This document shows positions 8,886 through 19,902 of a stretch of 64,000 bases of DNA, in pieces. The number at the start of each line of letters is the position of its first letter. The first letter of the stretch is position 1. This DNA comes from Bacteroidales bacterium (GTDB taxonomy: Bacteria > Bacteroidota > Bacteroidia > Bacteroidales > UBA932), in assembly GCA_028707695.1 (NCBI GenBank), contig JAQWAL010000002.1, positions 62,001 through 126,000 on the forward strand. The letters are read 5' to 3'. Both the position numbers and the translations under genes were made by a program. The notes under the pieces were generated by a model. That model searched no databases. It saw only the letters and a list, made by a program, of their open reading frames with translations, and was not told where the DNA came from.

Positions 8886-10883
8886 TTAAATTTTCTCTGC
8901 AAGCTTCTTGAGAGCCTGCATCTCATCCCTGAATTTGGCAGCCCTCATAAAATCCAAATCGGCAGCAGCACTCTCCATCTGGAGTTTGGCAGCATGTATT
9001 GCCTTTTGCAATTGTCCGGGATTGAACTTTGCCATTACGGGATCCAAAAGCAAAGGGTTCTGCTCTTGCTCTTCTGCTTGGTAATCCCTTGCCCGCCCAA
9101 GTACATTACGGACCTGTTTAACAATTTGACGTGGAATTATGTTGTGCAAAGAGTTGTAATCTTGTTGTTTTTTCCTTCTTCTTTCTGTCTCTTCAATTGT
9201 CCTCTGCATAGATCCTGTTATATTGTCTGCATACATGATCACCCTGCCGTCAACATTTCTTGCAGCCCTTCCTGCAGTTTGTGTCAAAGACCTTTCACTC
9301 CTCAAGAAACCCTCTTTGTCTGCATCCAGTATAGCCACAAGGGATACCTGAGGCAAGTCCAGACCTTCCCTTAAAAGATTCACCCCAATCAAAACATCAA
9401 ACCTGCCTTGCTGGAAATCTTCCAGAATTTCCACCCTCTCCAATGTATCAACATCGGAATGGATGTACCTGCACCTGACCTCCACCGCAGAAAAATATTT
9501 GTCCAACTCCTCTGCCATCCTTTTTGTAAGGGTCGTCACCAAAACCCTCTCATCCTTGGCTGTCCTTATCCTTATCTCTTCCAGCAAATCATCAATCTGC
9601 CCCTCTGTTGGCCTTACCTCTATAGGAGGATCCAACAACCCGGTAGGCCTGACTACCTGCTCTACTATCAAACCCTCCGAAACGGCCAGCTCGTAATCTG
9701 CAGGAGTGGCGCTAACAAAAATCCTTTGACCTAGAATTGCTTCGAATTCATCAAATTTAAGAGGTCTGTTATCTGCAGCTGCAGGCAATCTGAAACCATA
9801 GTTAATAAGAGTCTCTTTCCTGGAGCGGTCTCCTCCGAACATTGCCCTCACCTGAGGAATAGTGACATGGCTCTCGTCTACAAAAGTTATGAAATCCGAT
9901 GGAAAATAATCTATAAGGCAAAAAGGCCTCATTCCAGGTTTACGGCCATCAAAGTATCTGGAATAATTCTCAATTCCGGGACAATATCCAATCTCCTTGA
10001 TCATTTCCAAATCGTACTCAACCCTCTGTTTGAGCCTTTTTGCCTCCAAATGTTTCCCAATCTCTTTCAAATAAGTTGTTTGAGAAACCAAATCGTCCTG
10101 GATCAAAGAGATAGCGCTTTTCATCCGATCTTTGGTGGTTACAAAAATATTTGCCGGATAGATGGATATCTCTTCAAGTTCAGATAAAAACCCTCCATTC
10201 AATGGCTCAAACAGTTCTATTGTTTCAATTTCATCACCAAAGAAAATAACCCTGACTGCAGAATCTGAATAGGAGGGATAGATATCTACAGAATCTCCTT
10301 TTACCCTGAAGACACCCCTTTTGAACTCTGCTTCGTTCCTGGAATAAAGGCTGTCAACCAAAGCATACAGCAACTTGCTCCTGGAAACCTTCTCCCCTTT
10401 GTGCAACTTGATTGTGTTGGCATGGAAATCCTCTGGGTTTCCGATACCATAAAGACATGAAACACTTGATATTACAATAACATCTTTCCTACCGGACAAA
10501 AGTGCGCTGGAGGCAGACAGTCTCAGTTTTTCAATTTCATCGTTAATGCTAAGGTCCTTTTCAATATATGTGTCAGAAACCGGCAAGTAGGCCTCGGGCT
10601 GGTAATAATCGTAGTACGACACAAAATATTCAACCGCATTATCTGGGAAAAATGAACGGAACTCACCATATAGTTGGGCAGCAAGTGTCTTATTATGGCT
10701 TAGTATCAGTGCCGGCCTCTGTAGCTTTTCAATCACATTGGCCATTGTGAATGTCTTTCCGGAACCGGTCACTCCCAGCAAAGTTGCAGCATTGACCCCC
10801 TGCTCCATGTATTTAGAGAGCAAGTCAATAGCTTCTGGTTGGTCTCCAGTTGGTTTGTATTTTGAAGATAGCTTGAATTCCAT
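8886..10883 (-). CDS. uvrB: Excinuclease ABC subunit B
   Basis: 665 residues, the usual UvrB size. Walker A GVTGSGKTF (about 38-46), the beta-hairpin region YYDYYQPEAYLP that probes damaged DNA, helicase motif II with FVDESH, motif VI QTAGRAARN and a C-terminal UVR domain (about 625-660; MxxAAxxLxFxxAAxxRD pattern) that contacts UvrC. It loads on damage with UvrA, then recruits UvrC for dual incision. The first of three tightly packed genes (uvrB-rel-uvrA), 25 bp downstream of the amidase gene, so it may share the amidase promoter. Confidence 0.97.
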   Translation of the reverse strand: MEFKLSSKYKPTGDQPEAIDLLSKYMEQGVNAATLLGVTGSGKTFTMANVIEKLQRPALILSHNKTLAAQLYGEFRSFFPDNAVEYFVSYYDYYQPEAYLPVSDTYIEKDLSINDEIEKLRLSASSALLSGRKDVIVISSVSCLYGIGNPEDFHANTIKLHKGEKVSRSKLLYALVDSLYSRNEAEFKRGVFRVKGDSVDIYPSYSDSAVRVIFFGDEIETIELFEPLNGGFLSELEEISIYPANIFVTTKDRMKSAISLIQDDLVSQTTYLKEIGKHLEAKRLKQRVEYDLEMIKEIGYCPGIENYSRYFDGRKPGMRPFCLIDYFPSDFITFVDESHVTIPQVRAMFGGDRSRKETLINYGFRLPAAADNRPLKFDEFEAILGQRIFVSATPADYELAVSEGLIVEQVVRPTGLLDPPIEVRPTEGQIDDLLEEIRIRTAKDERVLVTTLTKRMAEELDKYFSAVEVRCRYIHSDVDTLERVEILEDFQQGRFDVLIGVNLLREGLDLPQVSLVAILDADKEGFLRSERSLTQTAGRAARNVDGRVIMYADNITGSMQRTIEETERRRKKQQDYNSLHNIIPRQIVKQVRNVLGRARDYQAEEQEQNPLLLDPVMAKFNPGQLQKAIHAAKLQMESAAADLDFMRAAKFRDEMQALKKLAEKI

Positions 10884-10908
10884 TATATGAATTAAAAAAC
10901 AACCATAT

Positions 10909-12384
10909 CTATTTCAAGGATTCCCTTACATCACCTATGTAATCTTCCAGTCCCGCTGCTACCTTTTCCATCATATCCCTGCGGAATTCAGGCGAAGCCA
11001 ACAACTCCTCATCGGGTAGCGAACTCATGAAAAGGGTCTCTACCAAAACGGTTGGGAAATCGGTTGGAGCATTCAAAGAAAAGTTGAAGTTTCCAATCAA
11101 TCCGAATTCTCCCACATTCAGTTCCATCAACCTGTCCAAAATACCCTTTGCCAAGGGCCTGTACTCTATATGCCTGTAATATGTGCTGGTGCCCATTGGC
11201 TGCAACGGGTTGCCACCAGCATTGCAATGTACGGAAACCATAATGTCAATATTTGCATTGCGGAAAATATCTACCCTCTCCTGCATGGAAACATCAATAT
11301 CCTCACTCCTGCTCAAAACAACCTTTCCTCCGTTGCTTTCTATCAACTCTTTAAGTGACATTACCATATCCAAGTTCAGGTCTTTCTCCTTGATACCTGA
11401 CGGACTCACAGCTCCGGATGACGTTCCACCATGACCCGCATCCAAACCTATAGTCAGACCGGCAAAAGGTCTCTTTGAACGGGAATACAATACTTCCGGT
11501 GTGTTCTTGATGGAAATTTCCAAACCATTACCTACGTAATCTACATTGTAACCCCAGCTGAATTTCTCTTTCAAACCAATCACAACCTGTAGTACATCAG
11601 AAGAGATTTGGTTAAGGTGGACATAATCTATAGATTTTAAATTCCTGTATTGTGTGATCCAGTTGGAATTGTTAACGGTACCATGTATTTCAACAACCAA
11701 TTGGTTCGGTTGGGGGTTTCTGTATATTATGTAAGGTTGGCGGTTTTCCAAAGCAATTCTGACCTTGTCATATTTACCGGAATTGACTACACTCCAGGAA
11801 CTGGAAACTGAAAAAGCAGGCATCTCCCCAACCGGAAGCAAATCTGCATAATACCTTGGTAAATATGCACTCCTGTTGTCAGACAGCTTTACCTTGTAAA
11901 GGTTCCCCTCTACTCCCAGCAACTCCATTTTTATCCCTTCTGAAAGGAAATTCATTTTGGCTCCACCCAAACGATCGCCACCTGGGCTGGAGTTCAAATA
12001 TGCCCCTTTTTTGGTAACCACAACCGGATATTTGAAAAAAGGAACATCCCTTACCTCTTGCAACGATGACTGTTTGTAAAAAACAGAAAAACTATCCGTC
12101 ATCTCTTCAGATCCGGAATAAACCTTTATTTCCACTGGATTGACTCCATCCTGCAACATCATCTGGGTTCCAAAAGAACCAGTGGAATACTGCTTGACTT
12201 TCATTCCGTTGATAAAGATCTCTGCTCCCAATGGTGCTACTCCAATTATGAAATGGCTCCTGCTATTGACCGTGTCGGTTTTTCCCCTTACAATTTTGAA
12301 CCTAAGGTTATCCTGTGCAAAACTATTATAAGTCATTAACAATATTATTGCTAATGAGAATAGTGTTTTAAATTTTCTTTTCAT
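10909..12384 (-). CDS. N-acetylmuramoyl-L-alanine amidase (Amidase_3) with N-terminal AMIN/SH3-like region
   Basis: 491 residues with signal peptide (1-23, ending NSFA). The N-terminal half (about 25-300) is beta-rich: it resembles an SH3-like segment followed by an AMIN-type domain, regions that usually bind peptidoglycan or localise the enzyme. The C-terminal catalytic domain (about 305-485) has the zinc ligands in DAGHGG, GIKEKDLN and SVHCNA, plus the catalytic Glu in VLVETLFMS. It hydrolyses the bond between MurNAc and the stem peptide, acting in cell separation or wall turnover. The AmiC/AmiB division amidases are the nearest analogues, but no divisome gene is adjacent. Confidence 0.9.
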   Translation of the reverse strand: MKRKFKTLFSLAIILLMTYNSFAQDNLRFKIVRGKTDTVNSRSHFIIGVAPLGAEIFINGMKVKQYSTGSFGTQMMLQDGVNPVEIKVYSGSEEMTDSFSVFYKQSSLQEVRDVPFFKYPVVVTKKGAYLNSSPGGDRLGGAKMNFLSEGIKMELLGVEGNLYKVKLSDNRSAYLPRYYADLLPVGEMPAFSVSSSWSVVNSGKYDKVRIALENRQPYIIYRNPQPNQLVVEIHGTVNNSNWITQYRNLKSIDYVHLNQISSDVLQVVIGLKEKFSWGYNVDYVGNGLEISIKNTPEVLYSRSKRPFAGLTIGLDAGHGGTSSGAVSPSGIKEKDLNLDMVMSLKELIESNGGKVVLSRSEDIDVSMQERVDIFRNANIDIMVSVHCNAGGNPLQPMGTSTYYRHIEYRPLAKGILDRLMELNVGEFGLIGNFNFSLNAPTDFPTVLVETLFMSSLPDEELLASPEFRRDMMEKVAAGLEDYIGDVRESLK

Positions 12385-12481
12385 GGCTTGAAATTTGCTA
12401 TTAATGGGTTATCTAATATTGGAAAAGCTTTGCTAAATTTGCACCGTGGTACAAACAGAGCTTACAAATTTAAACAAAATT

Positions 12482-13198
12482 ATGGGAAGTAAAGTTTCGG
12501 AAAAATCTCTTTTCCCCGGCATATTCATAATGCTGGGTCTGATTTTCCTTGGTGTTTTCATCAAGAGTGCTGTAATTTCATTCAAGTCATACGACCGTGT
12601 GGTAAATGTCAAAGGGCTGGCAGAGATGGAAGTTGCGGCAAACAAAGTAGTATGGCCGGTGGTGTACAAAGAGATCGGAAACGACCTCTCTACACTTTAC
12701 AAGGAGATTAACAACAAAAATGGAAAAATCATCTCTTATTTGGAATCCAAAGGACTTGACGCAACCGAAATCAGCATTTCTGCACCCTCTATCATAGATA
12801 TGAACGCAGAGAGGTACCAAAGCCAAAATGTAACATACCGGTACAATATTACCAGTGTGATTACCGTAACATCGGACAAAGTCGACCTGGTACGGGAAAT
12901 AATTTCCGGACAATCGGAATTGCTGGCCCATGGCGTAGCTTTGCTGGACGGGGACTACCAATACCAAACCAGGTACCTGTACACTTTGTTGAACGATATC
13001 AAACCAACAATGATAGAAGAGGCAACCAAAAACGCTCGAGCCTCTGCAGAAAAATTCGCAAAAGACTCAAACAGCAAACTGGGCAAAATCAAAAGGGCAA
13101 GCCAAGGGCAATTCTCGATTTCAGACAGGGATGCCAACACTCCTCATATCAAGACGGTAAGAGTGGTGAGCACAATAGAATATATGCTACGCGACTAA
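12482..13198 (+). CDS. SIMPL domain-containing protein
   Basis: 238 residues from ATG 12482; a GTG 36 bp upstream is in frame but sits just after a TAAATTTG -7 box (12434-12441), so the ATG is preferred. One N-terminal membrane helix (about 12-34) is followed by a periplasmic SIMPL (DUF541/BP26) domain beginning RVVNVKGLAE and ending with the highly conserved SISDRDANTPHIKTVRVVSTIEY-type segment. The closely related Bacteroides proteins share this sequence. SIMPL proteins form multimeric channel-like rings of uncertain function. Divergent from the amidase, 58 bp ahead of eno. Confidence 0.85.
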   Translation: MGSKVSEKSLFPGIFIMLGLIFLGVFIKSAVISFKSYDRVVNVKGLAEMEVAANKVVWPVVYKEIGNDLSTLYKEINNKNGKIISYLESKGLDATEISISAPSIIDMNAERYQSQNVTYRYNITSVITVTSDKVDLVREIISGQSELLAHGVALLDGDYQYQTRYLYTLLNDIKPTMIEEATKNARASAEKFAKDSNSKLGKIKRASQGQFSISDRDANTPHIKTVRVVSTIEYMLRD

Positions 13199-13250
13199 CA
13201 AGGAAAGTAATAGACATAAGTAATAAATTTCAATTAACATCTAACATTAA

Positions 13251-14525
<1,275 letters not shown>

Positions 14526-14562
14526 ATTTCAATTAAGATAAACAATTATCTTTGGTTATATC

Positions 14563-14603
14563 AAAACGCAAGCTATTATTCAACAATGGCTTGCGTTTTT
14601 TAT
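14563..14603 (+). terminator. Intrinsic terminator after eno
   Basis: AAAACGCAAGC (14563-14573) pairs perfectly with GCTTGCGTTTT (14589-14599) around a 15-nt loop and is followed by a T tract. A TATCTTTG -7-like box directly follows at 14604-14611, and would start transcription of the carboxypeptidase gene. Confidence 0.85.
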
Positions 14604-14635
14604 TATCTTTGGCCTGCAATAATAATCTTAACCAA

Positions 14636-16444
14636 ATGAAAAACATAACACTCATTTACCTGTTTCTGTTCGCAACACAAACAATACTCTCTTGCAACGG
14701 ATCCAATGCCGGCAAACAAGAGAAACAAGATACTGCCTTTACTCAGAAGTTCCTCACACATTACGAAAACAACAACTTCAACAAGACACCCCGGTTTGCA
14801 GAAACAGTTGAATACTGCAAGCTGCTGGCACAAAACTCCCGTAAAGTAAACTTCATCTCTGCTGGAAAATCCCCCCAGGGAAGGGATATTCCACTAATCA
14901 TCCTGGACAAGGATGGTTTGAAAGACCCAGAAAAGATAAGAGAGAAAGGACGTTCGGTAATATTGGCAGAAGCCGCAATCCACGCAGGAGAACCCGATGG
15001 AAAGGATGCTGGTCTTATGCTTGTCAGGGATATAGCAATTTTCGATAAATATCCTGGCATTCTGGACAGTGTATCCCTTCTTTTCATTCCAGTAATCAAC
15101 CCTGACGGCCATGAAGATTTTGGCACCCATTACAGGATCAACCAAAACGGACCAGAAGAGGTTGGCTCCAGGTTCACTGCGCAACGTTACAACATGAATC
15201 GTGATTTCATAAAGGCAGATGCTCCTGAAACAAGAGCATTCCTTAAGTTGTACAACAACTGGATGCCAGAGCTTTTCATAGACATTCATGTGACCAACGG
15301 AGCCGATTTCCAGTATGTAAGCACATATGGCCTGGATCAGTGCGGTTACCTTGCACCTGCCATGCACCAATGGAGCAAAGAGATTTACGAAAAAGAACTT
15401 AACATAAAGATGGAGCAGTCCGGATACCCCATATTCCCATACCTTGAATACACTAGTTACAGGGATTCCTCTTCTGTATTGCTACCTTCAAATTTCGCCC
15501 CCCAATACTCAAACGGATATGCATATGCCAACAACCGGATTGGTCTGTTGGTAGAGAACCATATATACAAACCATACAAAGAGAGGGTGCAGGCAGCCTA
15601 CCAGATTTTGCTCCATTCACTTGAAATAATTGGGCAAAACAACCACTCCCTAAAGGAGAGTGTAGCAATAGCAGATGAATACTCCTCCCGCACCAACTTT
15701 CGCAAGGACTCCATAACACTCAATTATATACATGATTCCACCAAATTTCAAATGGTAGATTTCCTTGCATGGCAACCAAAAAGTGAGATGAGTGAGATGA
15801 GCGGCGCACAATGGACCTATTCAAACAGGAGTGCCCCTGTCACTTACAAAATGCCATATGTAAATAACTACAAAGAAGAGGACAAGATAGGAGTACCTGT
15901 TGCCTATATTATACCTCAAGAGCAACTCCAAACCATAGAACTGCTGGATATACACTCAGTCCAATACAGCAGGTTGGAAAAAGACACAACCATTCAACTG
16001 GCAACCTACAGGTTCCATGATCCCAAATGGTCAACAAGACCATACGAAGGAAGGATCACCCTGGAAACAAACTATACAAAACAAGACGAAATTGTAAAAT
16101 GCAACAAAGGAGACATTTATGTTTCTACTGCACAGCCAAAGATCAAGGTTATCACTCATATGCTTGAGCCAAAATCATCTACATCCCTTGTATACTGGGG
16201 TTTCTACAACTCATACGTGGCACCTCCGACGGAATTCTGGATTAGCCTCAACTACATGGAGGTCAAAGGACGGGAGATGATGGAAAAGGATCCTGAGCTA
16301 AAGGCAGAGTTTGAAAAGAAGAAAATGGAAGACAAAGCATTCGCATCAAACCCAAAGGCAATCCTTCAATTCTTCATGGACAAGGTGCGGGCCGGAATAG
16401 AGGTAAATGCAAACCAATATCCGGTATACCGCCTAGAGAAGTAA
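14636..16444 (+). CDS. M14 family zinc carboxypeptidase, probable lipoprotein
   Basis: 602 residues from ATG 14636, chosen because the upstream in-frame start lies inside the eno terminator. The N-terminus (about 20 residues ending TILSC) looks like a lipoprotein signal. Peptidase_M14 features: AAIHAGEPDGKD (His and Glu zinc ligands), PVINPDGHEDF, YNMNRDF, the third ligand in FIDIHVTNG, and the catalytic Glu in LLVENHIYKPY. The last 250 residues form an extra beta-rich region. It probably trims C-terminal residues or diaminopimelate-type bonds from peptides outside the inner membrane. Its last 12 bp overlap the 3' end of the prenyltransferase gene. Confidence 0.87.
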   Translation: MKNITLIYLFLFATQTILSCNGSNAGKQEKQDTAFTQKFLTHYENNNFNKTPRFAETVEYCKLLAQNSRKVNFISAGKSPQGRDIPLIILDKDGLKDPEKIREKGRSVILAEAAIHAGEPDGKDAGLMLVRDIAIFDKYPGILDSVSLLFIPVINPDGHEDFGTHYRINQNGPEEVGSRFTAQRYNMNRDFIKADAPETRAFLKLYNNWMPELFIDIHVTNGADFQYVSTYGLDQCGYLAPAMHQWSKEIYEKELNIKMEQSGYPIFPYLEYTSYRDSSSVLLPSNFAPQYSNGYAYANNRIGLLVENHIYKPYKERVQAAYQILLHSLEIIGQNNHSLKESVAIADEYSSRTNFRKDSITLNYIHDSTKFQMVDFLAWQPKSEMSEMSGAQWTYSNRSAPVTYKMPYVNNYKEEDKIGVPVAYIIPQEQLQTIELLDIHSVQYSRLEKDTTIQLATYRFHDPKWSTRPYEGRITLETNYTKQDEIVKCNKGDIYVSTAQPKIKVITHMLEPKSSTSLVYWGFYNSYVAPPTEFWISLNYMEVKGREMMEKDPELKAEFEKKKMEDKAFASNPKAILQFFMDKVRAGIEVNANQYPVYRLEK

Positions 16445-17317
16445 ATCTGCAATGGTGAAAGTTGCAAAAACAACAGATGCTATACCGTTTGATGTGAAAA
16501 AAGCGGCATTTACCCGGCTCAAATCCTTGGAAGAGACAATCAAATGTTGCCAAACCAAGAAAGCAGAGAAGAGCAGCGAACCCGCAATGTATATCCAACC
16601 TAAAAGATTATCACTATTGTTTACAGATATATAAAACAATACTAAAAAAGGTAAGACCATTATATGCCCTGCCCACGAAATACGCAGGGCATTTTTGATT
16701 CCAAACAAACAAGGAACAGAATGCAGTTTGTTTGCCTTATCAAATTTTTCATCTTCAAGAGAGTAAATAATATCAAACCCACTTACCCAAAAAAGGACAA
16801 GAACAGATAACAAAACCGGAGCTAAATGGAAACTCCCGGAAACAGCAATGAACGCACCGGTAGGAGCAATAGCAAGGGCAACACCAAGCACGTAATGGCT
16901 CAAAGCAGATATCCTCTTCATATAGCTGTAACCCAACAAAACTGCCAAAGTGGGAAAAGCCAGGATAAAAGCAAGGTCATTGATAAAAAAAGCAGCTAAT
17001 AAAAAAAGAAGTGAGTTTATGGCTACAAACACAAGTGCCCCCTTTGCAGAGATTACGCCGGCAGGTATCTCCCTTTTGCTGGTGCGTGGGTTTTTAGCAT
17101 CCACGTCCCTGTCAAGGAACCTGTTGAAACCCATGGCAGCATTACGGGCTGTAACCATTGCCAACAGAACAAGCAATAACAACCAAACAGAAAAGATATC
17201 CCCGGTGATTGTCAAAGCCAAAACAAAACCTGTCAAGGCAAAAGGCATGGCAAAAAGAGTGTGTGAAAATTTTACCAAAGAGACAAAATTTTTCACTCCA
17301 GGTTTAATATGTTCCAT
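16433..17317 (-). CDS. UbiA-like polyprenyltransferase
   Basis: 294 residues, eight or nine predicted membrane helices. Both Asp-rich motifs of the UbiA superfamily are present: NRFLDRDVDAKNPRT (about 65-79) binds the prenyl diphosphate via magnesium, and DIIYSLEDEKFD (about 180-191) is the second. The sequence resembles the 4-hydroxybenzoate-type branch (the group that includes MqnP of the futalosine menaquinone pathway) rather than MenA. It therefore likely attaches a polyprenyl chain to an aromatic quinone precursor in the inner membrane. No other quinone gene is nearby. It starts 5 bp after the pheT stop, suggesting cotranscription. Confidence 0.85.
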   Translation of the reverse strand: MEHIKPGVKNFVSLVKFSHTLFAMPFALTGFVLALTITGDIFSVWLLLLVLLAMVTARNAAMGFNRFLDRDVDAKNPRTSKREIPAGVISAKGALVFVAINSLLFLLAAFFINDLAFILAFPTLAVLLGYSYMKRISALSHYVLGVALAIAPTGAFIAVSGSFHLAPVLLSVLVLFWVSGFDIIYSLEDEKFDKANKLHSVPCLFGIKNALRISWAGHIMVLPFLVLFYISVNNSDNLLGWIYIAGSLLFSAFLVWQHLIVSSKDLSRVNAAFFTSNGIASVVFATFTIADLLL

Positions 17318-17322
17318 ACAAA

Positions 17323-19839
17323 CTATCTCAACGAAGCACCGAACCTCTGTGCAAAGGTATCCAGCAACCTCTTCATAAAGTCTTCCACTGCCTTGTCTGT
17401 CAGTGTCTTATTTAAATCCTGAAGAGTGAAGCTGACAGCATATTGTTTTTTGCCCTCAGGTATCTTGTCTCCCCTGTACACATCAAACAAAACCACATTC
17501 TTAAGAAGCTTCTTCTCAGTAGCAAAAGCACTTTTCCTTATCTCTGCATAGGATACCCCCTCATCCAGCAACAATGCCAAATCCCTTGTTACCGAAGGAA
17601 ACTTAGGCATTTCACTATAAAGGACCTTTTGTTTGCGCAACTGTTTGAATATAATATCCCAGTTAAGTTCCGCCGCAAAAACCGGTTGCTTGACATCAAA
17701 CTGCTTTGCCAAGTCCTTGCGTACTGTACCCATCACTCCTATCTCCTTTCCTTTTGCTGCTGACGGGTTACTGTTTTTTGTTAATATAGAAATCCCTTCG
17801 GAAAAAAGATCAGAAGGAGCTGGTTCGTAATCGTATTCATTCAAATCCAACCCAAACCTTTTCAATAATGCCTCAACGTAACCTTTAAGTGCAAAGTAGT
17901 TTCCTGCTGGGCGCTTACCTCTCCAGTACTGCGATCCTTGCCCGGTCACAAACAAAGATAGCCTGGAACTTTCTTTATATGCTTTAAGCTTTCCTGAATC
18001 TCCGTTGCCGGCATCTGTGGTATTTGAAGAAGGAGCTGATTGTTCAAACGAATAGACATTTCCAAACTCATATAGTTTGAGATCGGTATGTTGCCTGTTT
18101 ATATTGTATGCAATAACCTCCAAACCATTCAGTAGAAGAGTCTGACGCATCGCATCCAAATCCGAACTCAAAGGGTTCAACAGCATAACCAGCTTCTCTT
18201 TAGGGAATGATTCCAATTTTGAATAATAGTCACTTTTGGTCAACGAGTTGTTCATGGTCTCATAAAACCCATTATCTGTCAGCAAATTAGCAGCAACAGA
18301 GCGAACCCTCTCCATGTCTGGTTTGGACCCCGGAGCCAAAGAGGCACTCATCCTTTGTGGCAGTTCTATATTGTTGTATCCATAAATCCTTAGTATATCC
18401 TCCACCACATCACATTCCCGGGTCACATCCACCCTGTAACGAGGTACAGATACCGTAGCTCCCTTTCCGTCACTAGAGAGGATATCAAATTCCAAAAGTT
18501 TCAAAAGAGACTCTATCTTGTCAAATCCAATCTCCTTTCCCATCAATTTCTCCATCCTTGGATACTCAAGCTCTATCTGTGCTTTTGGGGGTATATCACC
18601 ATTAAATTCCACAATTTGCCCACAAACCTTTGCCCCGCACAAAAGGTTCAACATTATGGCAGCCCTTTTAAGGGCATACTCTACATTGTCCGCATCTGCT
18701 CCCCTCTCAAAACGGAAAGACGCATCTGTCTTCAGGTTGTGGCGTTTTGAACTTTTACGTATAGAGACCGGATTGAAATAGGCGCTTTCAAGGAAAACGG
18801 ATGTTGTGGACTCGGTGACCCCTGAGTTGTTTCCACCAAACACTCCGGCAATACACATCGGCTTGGAATTGTCGCAAATCATCAAATCATCCGAACTCAT
18901 CTTACGTTCAACCTCATCCAAGGTTACAAACACCTCACCCTCAACAGCCCTTCTGACAACCACCTTTCCTCCATCAATCTTTTCGTAATCAAAAGCATGC
19001 AGAGGATGGCCGGTTTCATGTAAAACAAAATTAGTAACATCCACCACATTGTTGATTGGTCTCAAACCTATGGCCCTGAGTGAATTTTGCAACCACTCAG
19101 GAGATGGGGCTACCTTCACATTGTCCAAGGTCAGCCCAAAGTATTTGGGAGCTCCATCCTTTGCCACAACATCAAGTTCTGCAGCTTTCAACCTGTCCGA
19201 TTTTGGCAGAGCATCAAATTGGTCAATCTCCGGAATTTCAAATTTGCATGCAATGCCATTGAATTTAAGGTAAGCATTCAAATCCCTGGCAACCCCAATA
19301 TGGGATGCAGCATCTATCCTGTTTGGAGTCAGTCCAATTTCAAATATAGTGTCACTTTCCAGTTTCAGGTACTCCTTTGCATCTATACCCACAGGTGTAT
19401 CTGATGGCAGTACCATTATACCTTCATGTGAGGTTCCAATTCCCAATTCATCTTCTGCACAAATCATCCCCATACTCTCCTCCCCTCTTATCTTGGACCT
19501 TTTTATCTTTAGAACCTCTCCGTTGGAAAAAGTAAGCACACTGCCCACAGTAGCCACCAAAACCTTTTGACCGGCAGCAACATTGGGAGCACCGCAAACT
19601 ATATTCAGCAGCTCTCCTGTGCCCACATTTACCTTTGTAATGCTAAGTTTGTCTGCACCCGGATGTTTGGCACACTCTACCACCTCTCCTGTAAAGACTC
19701 CTGCCAGACCACCGGGAACCTGCTCTGCAGACTCCGATGCCTCTACCTCCAAACCTATGGATGTCAGTATCTCCTCTATTTTCTCAATTGATATATCTGT
19801 TTCTAAATACCTTTTTAACCAGTTGTATGAAATCTTCAT
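17323..19839 (-). CDS. pheT: Phenylalanyl-tRNA synthetase beta subunit
   Basis: 838 residues, slightly longer than most Bacteroidota PheT. Domains in order: the conserved start MKISYNWLKRYL, a tRNA-binding EMAP-like fold (about 45-155), B3/B4 editing domain (about 210-400, with NNVVDVTNFVLHETGHPLHAFD), B5 (about 405-480), the catalytic-like core (480-740) and a C-terminal anticodon-binding FDX-ACB domain (about 745-838, ending FAQRFGASLR). Works as (alpha-beta)2 with PheS, which is not in the window; the two are unlinked here. Confidence 0.97.
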   Translation of the reverse strand: MKISYNWLKRYLETDISIEKIEEILTSIGLEVEASESAEQVPGGLAGVFTGEVVECAKHPGADKLSITKVNVGTGELLNIVCGAPNVAAGQKVLVATVGSVLTFSNGEVLKIKRSKIRGEESMGMICAEDELGIGTSHEGIMVLPSDTPVGIDAKEYLKLESDTIFEIGLTPNRIDAASHIGVARDLNAYLKFNGIACKFEIPEIDQFDALPKSDRLKAAELDVVAKDGAPKYFGLTLDNVKVAPSPEWLQNSLRAIGLRPINNVVDVTNFVLHETGHPLHAFDYEKIDGGKVVVRRAVEGEVFVTLDEVERKMSSDDLMICDNSKPMCIAGVFGGNNSGVTESTTSVFLESAYFNPVSIRKSSKRHNLKTDASFRFERGADADNVEYALKRAAIMLNLLCGAKVCGQIVEFNGDIPPKAQIELEYPRMEKLMGKEIGFDKIESLLKLLEFDILSSDGKGATVSVPRYRVDVTRECDVVEDILRIYGYNNIELPQRMSASLAPGSKPDMERVRSVAANLLTDNGFYETMNNSLTKSDYYSKLESFPKEKLVMLLNPLSSDLDAMRQTLLLNGLEVIAYNINRQHTDLKLYEFGNVYSFEQSAPSSNTTDAGNGDSGKLKAYKESSRLSLFVTGQGSQYWRGKRPAGNYFALKGYVEALLKRFGLDLNEYDYEPAPSDLFSEGISILTKNSNPSAAKGKEIGVMGTVRKDLAKQFDVKQPVFAAELNWDIIFKQLRKQKVLYSEMPKFPSVTRDLALLLDEGVSYAEIRKSAFATEKKLLKNVVLFDVYRGDKIPEGKKQYAVSFTLQDLNKTLTDKAVEDFMKRLLDTFAQRFGASLR

Positions 19840-19902
19840 TGGAAATGTTGTTTATGTTATAGTATTATATTAAACATGTACTAATGCACCCTTTTTGTTT
19901 GG

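Noticed and set aside
14552-14635. Longer N-terminus for the M14 carboxypeptidase
   Set aside because: The upstream start overlaps the enolase terminator and would hide the lipoprotein signal that begins at ATG 14636.
16433-17317. Assigning the UbiA-type gene as menA
   Set aside because: The sequence follows the 4-hydroxybenzoate-type pattern and no other menaquinone gene is nearby, so the exact substrate is left open.
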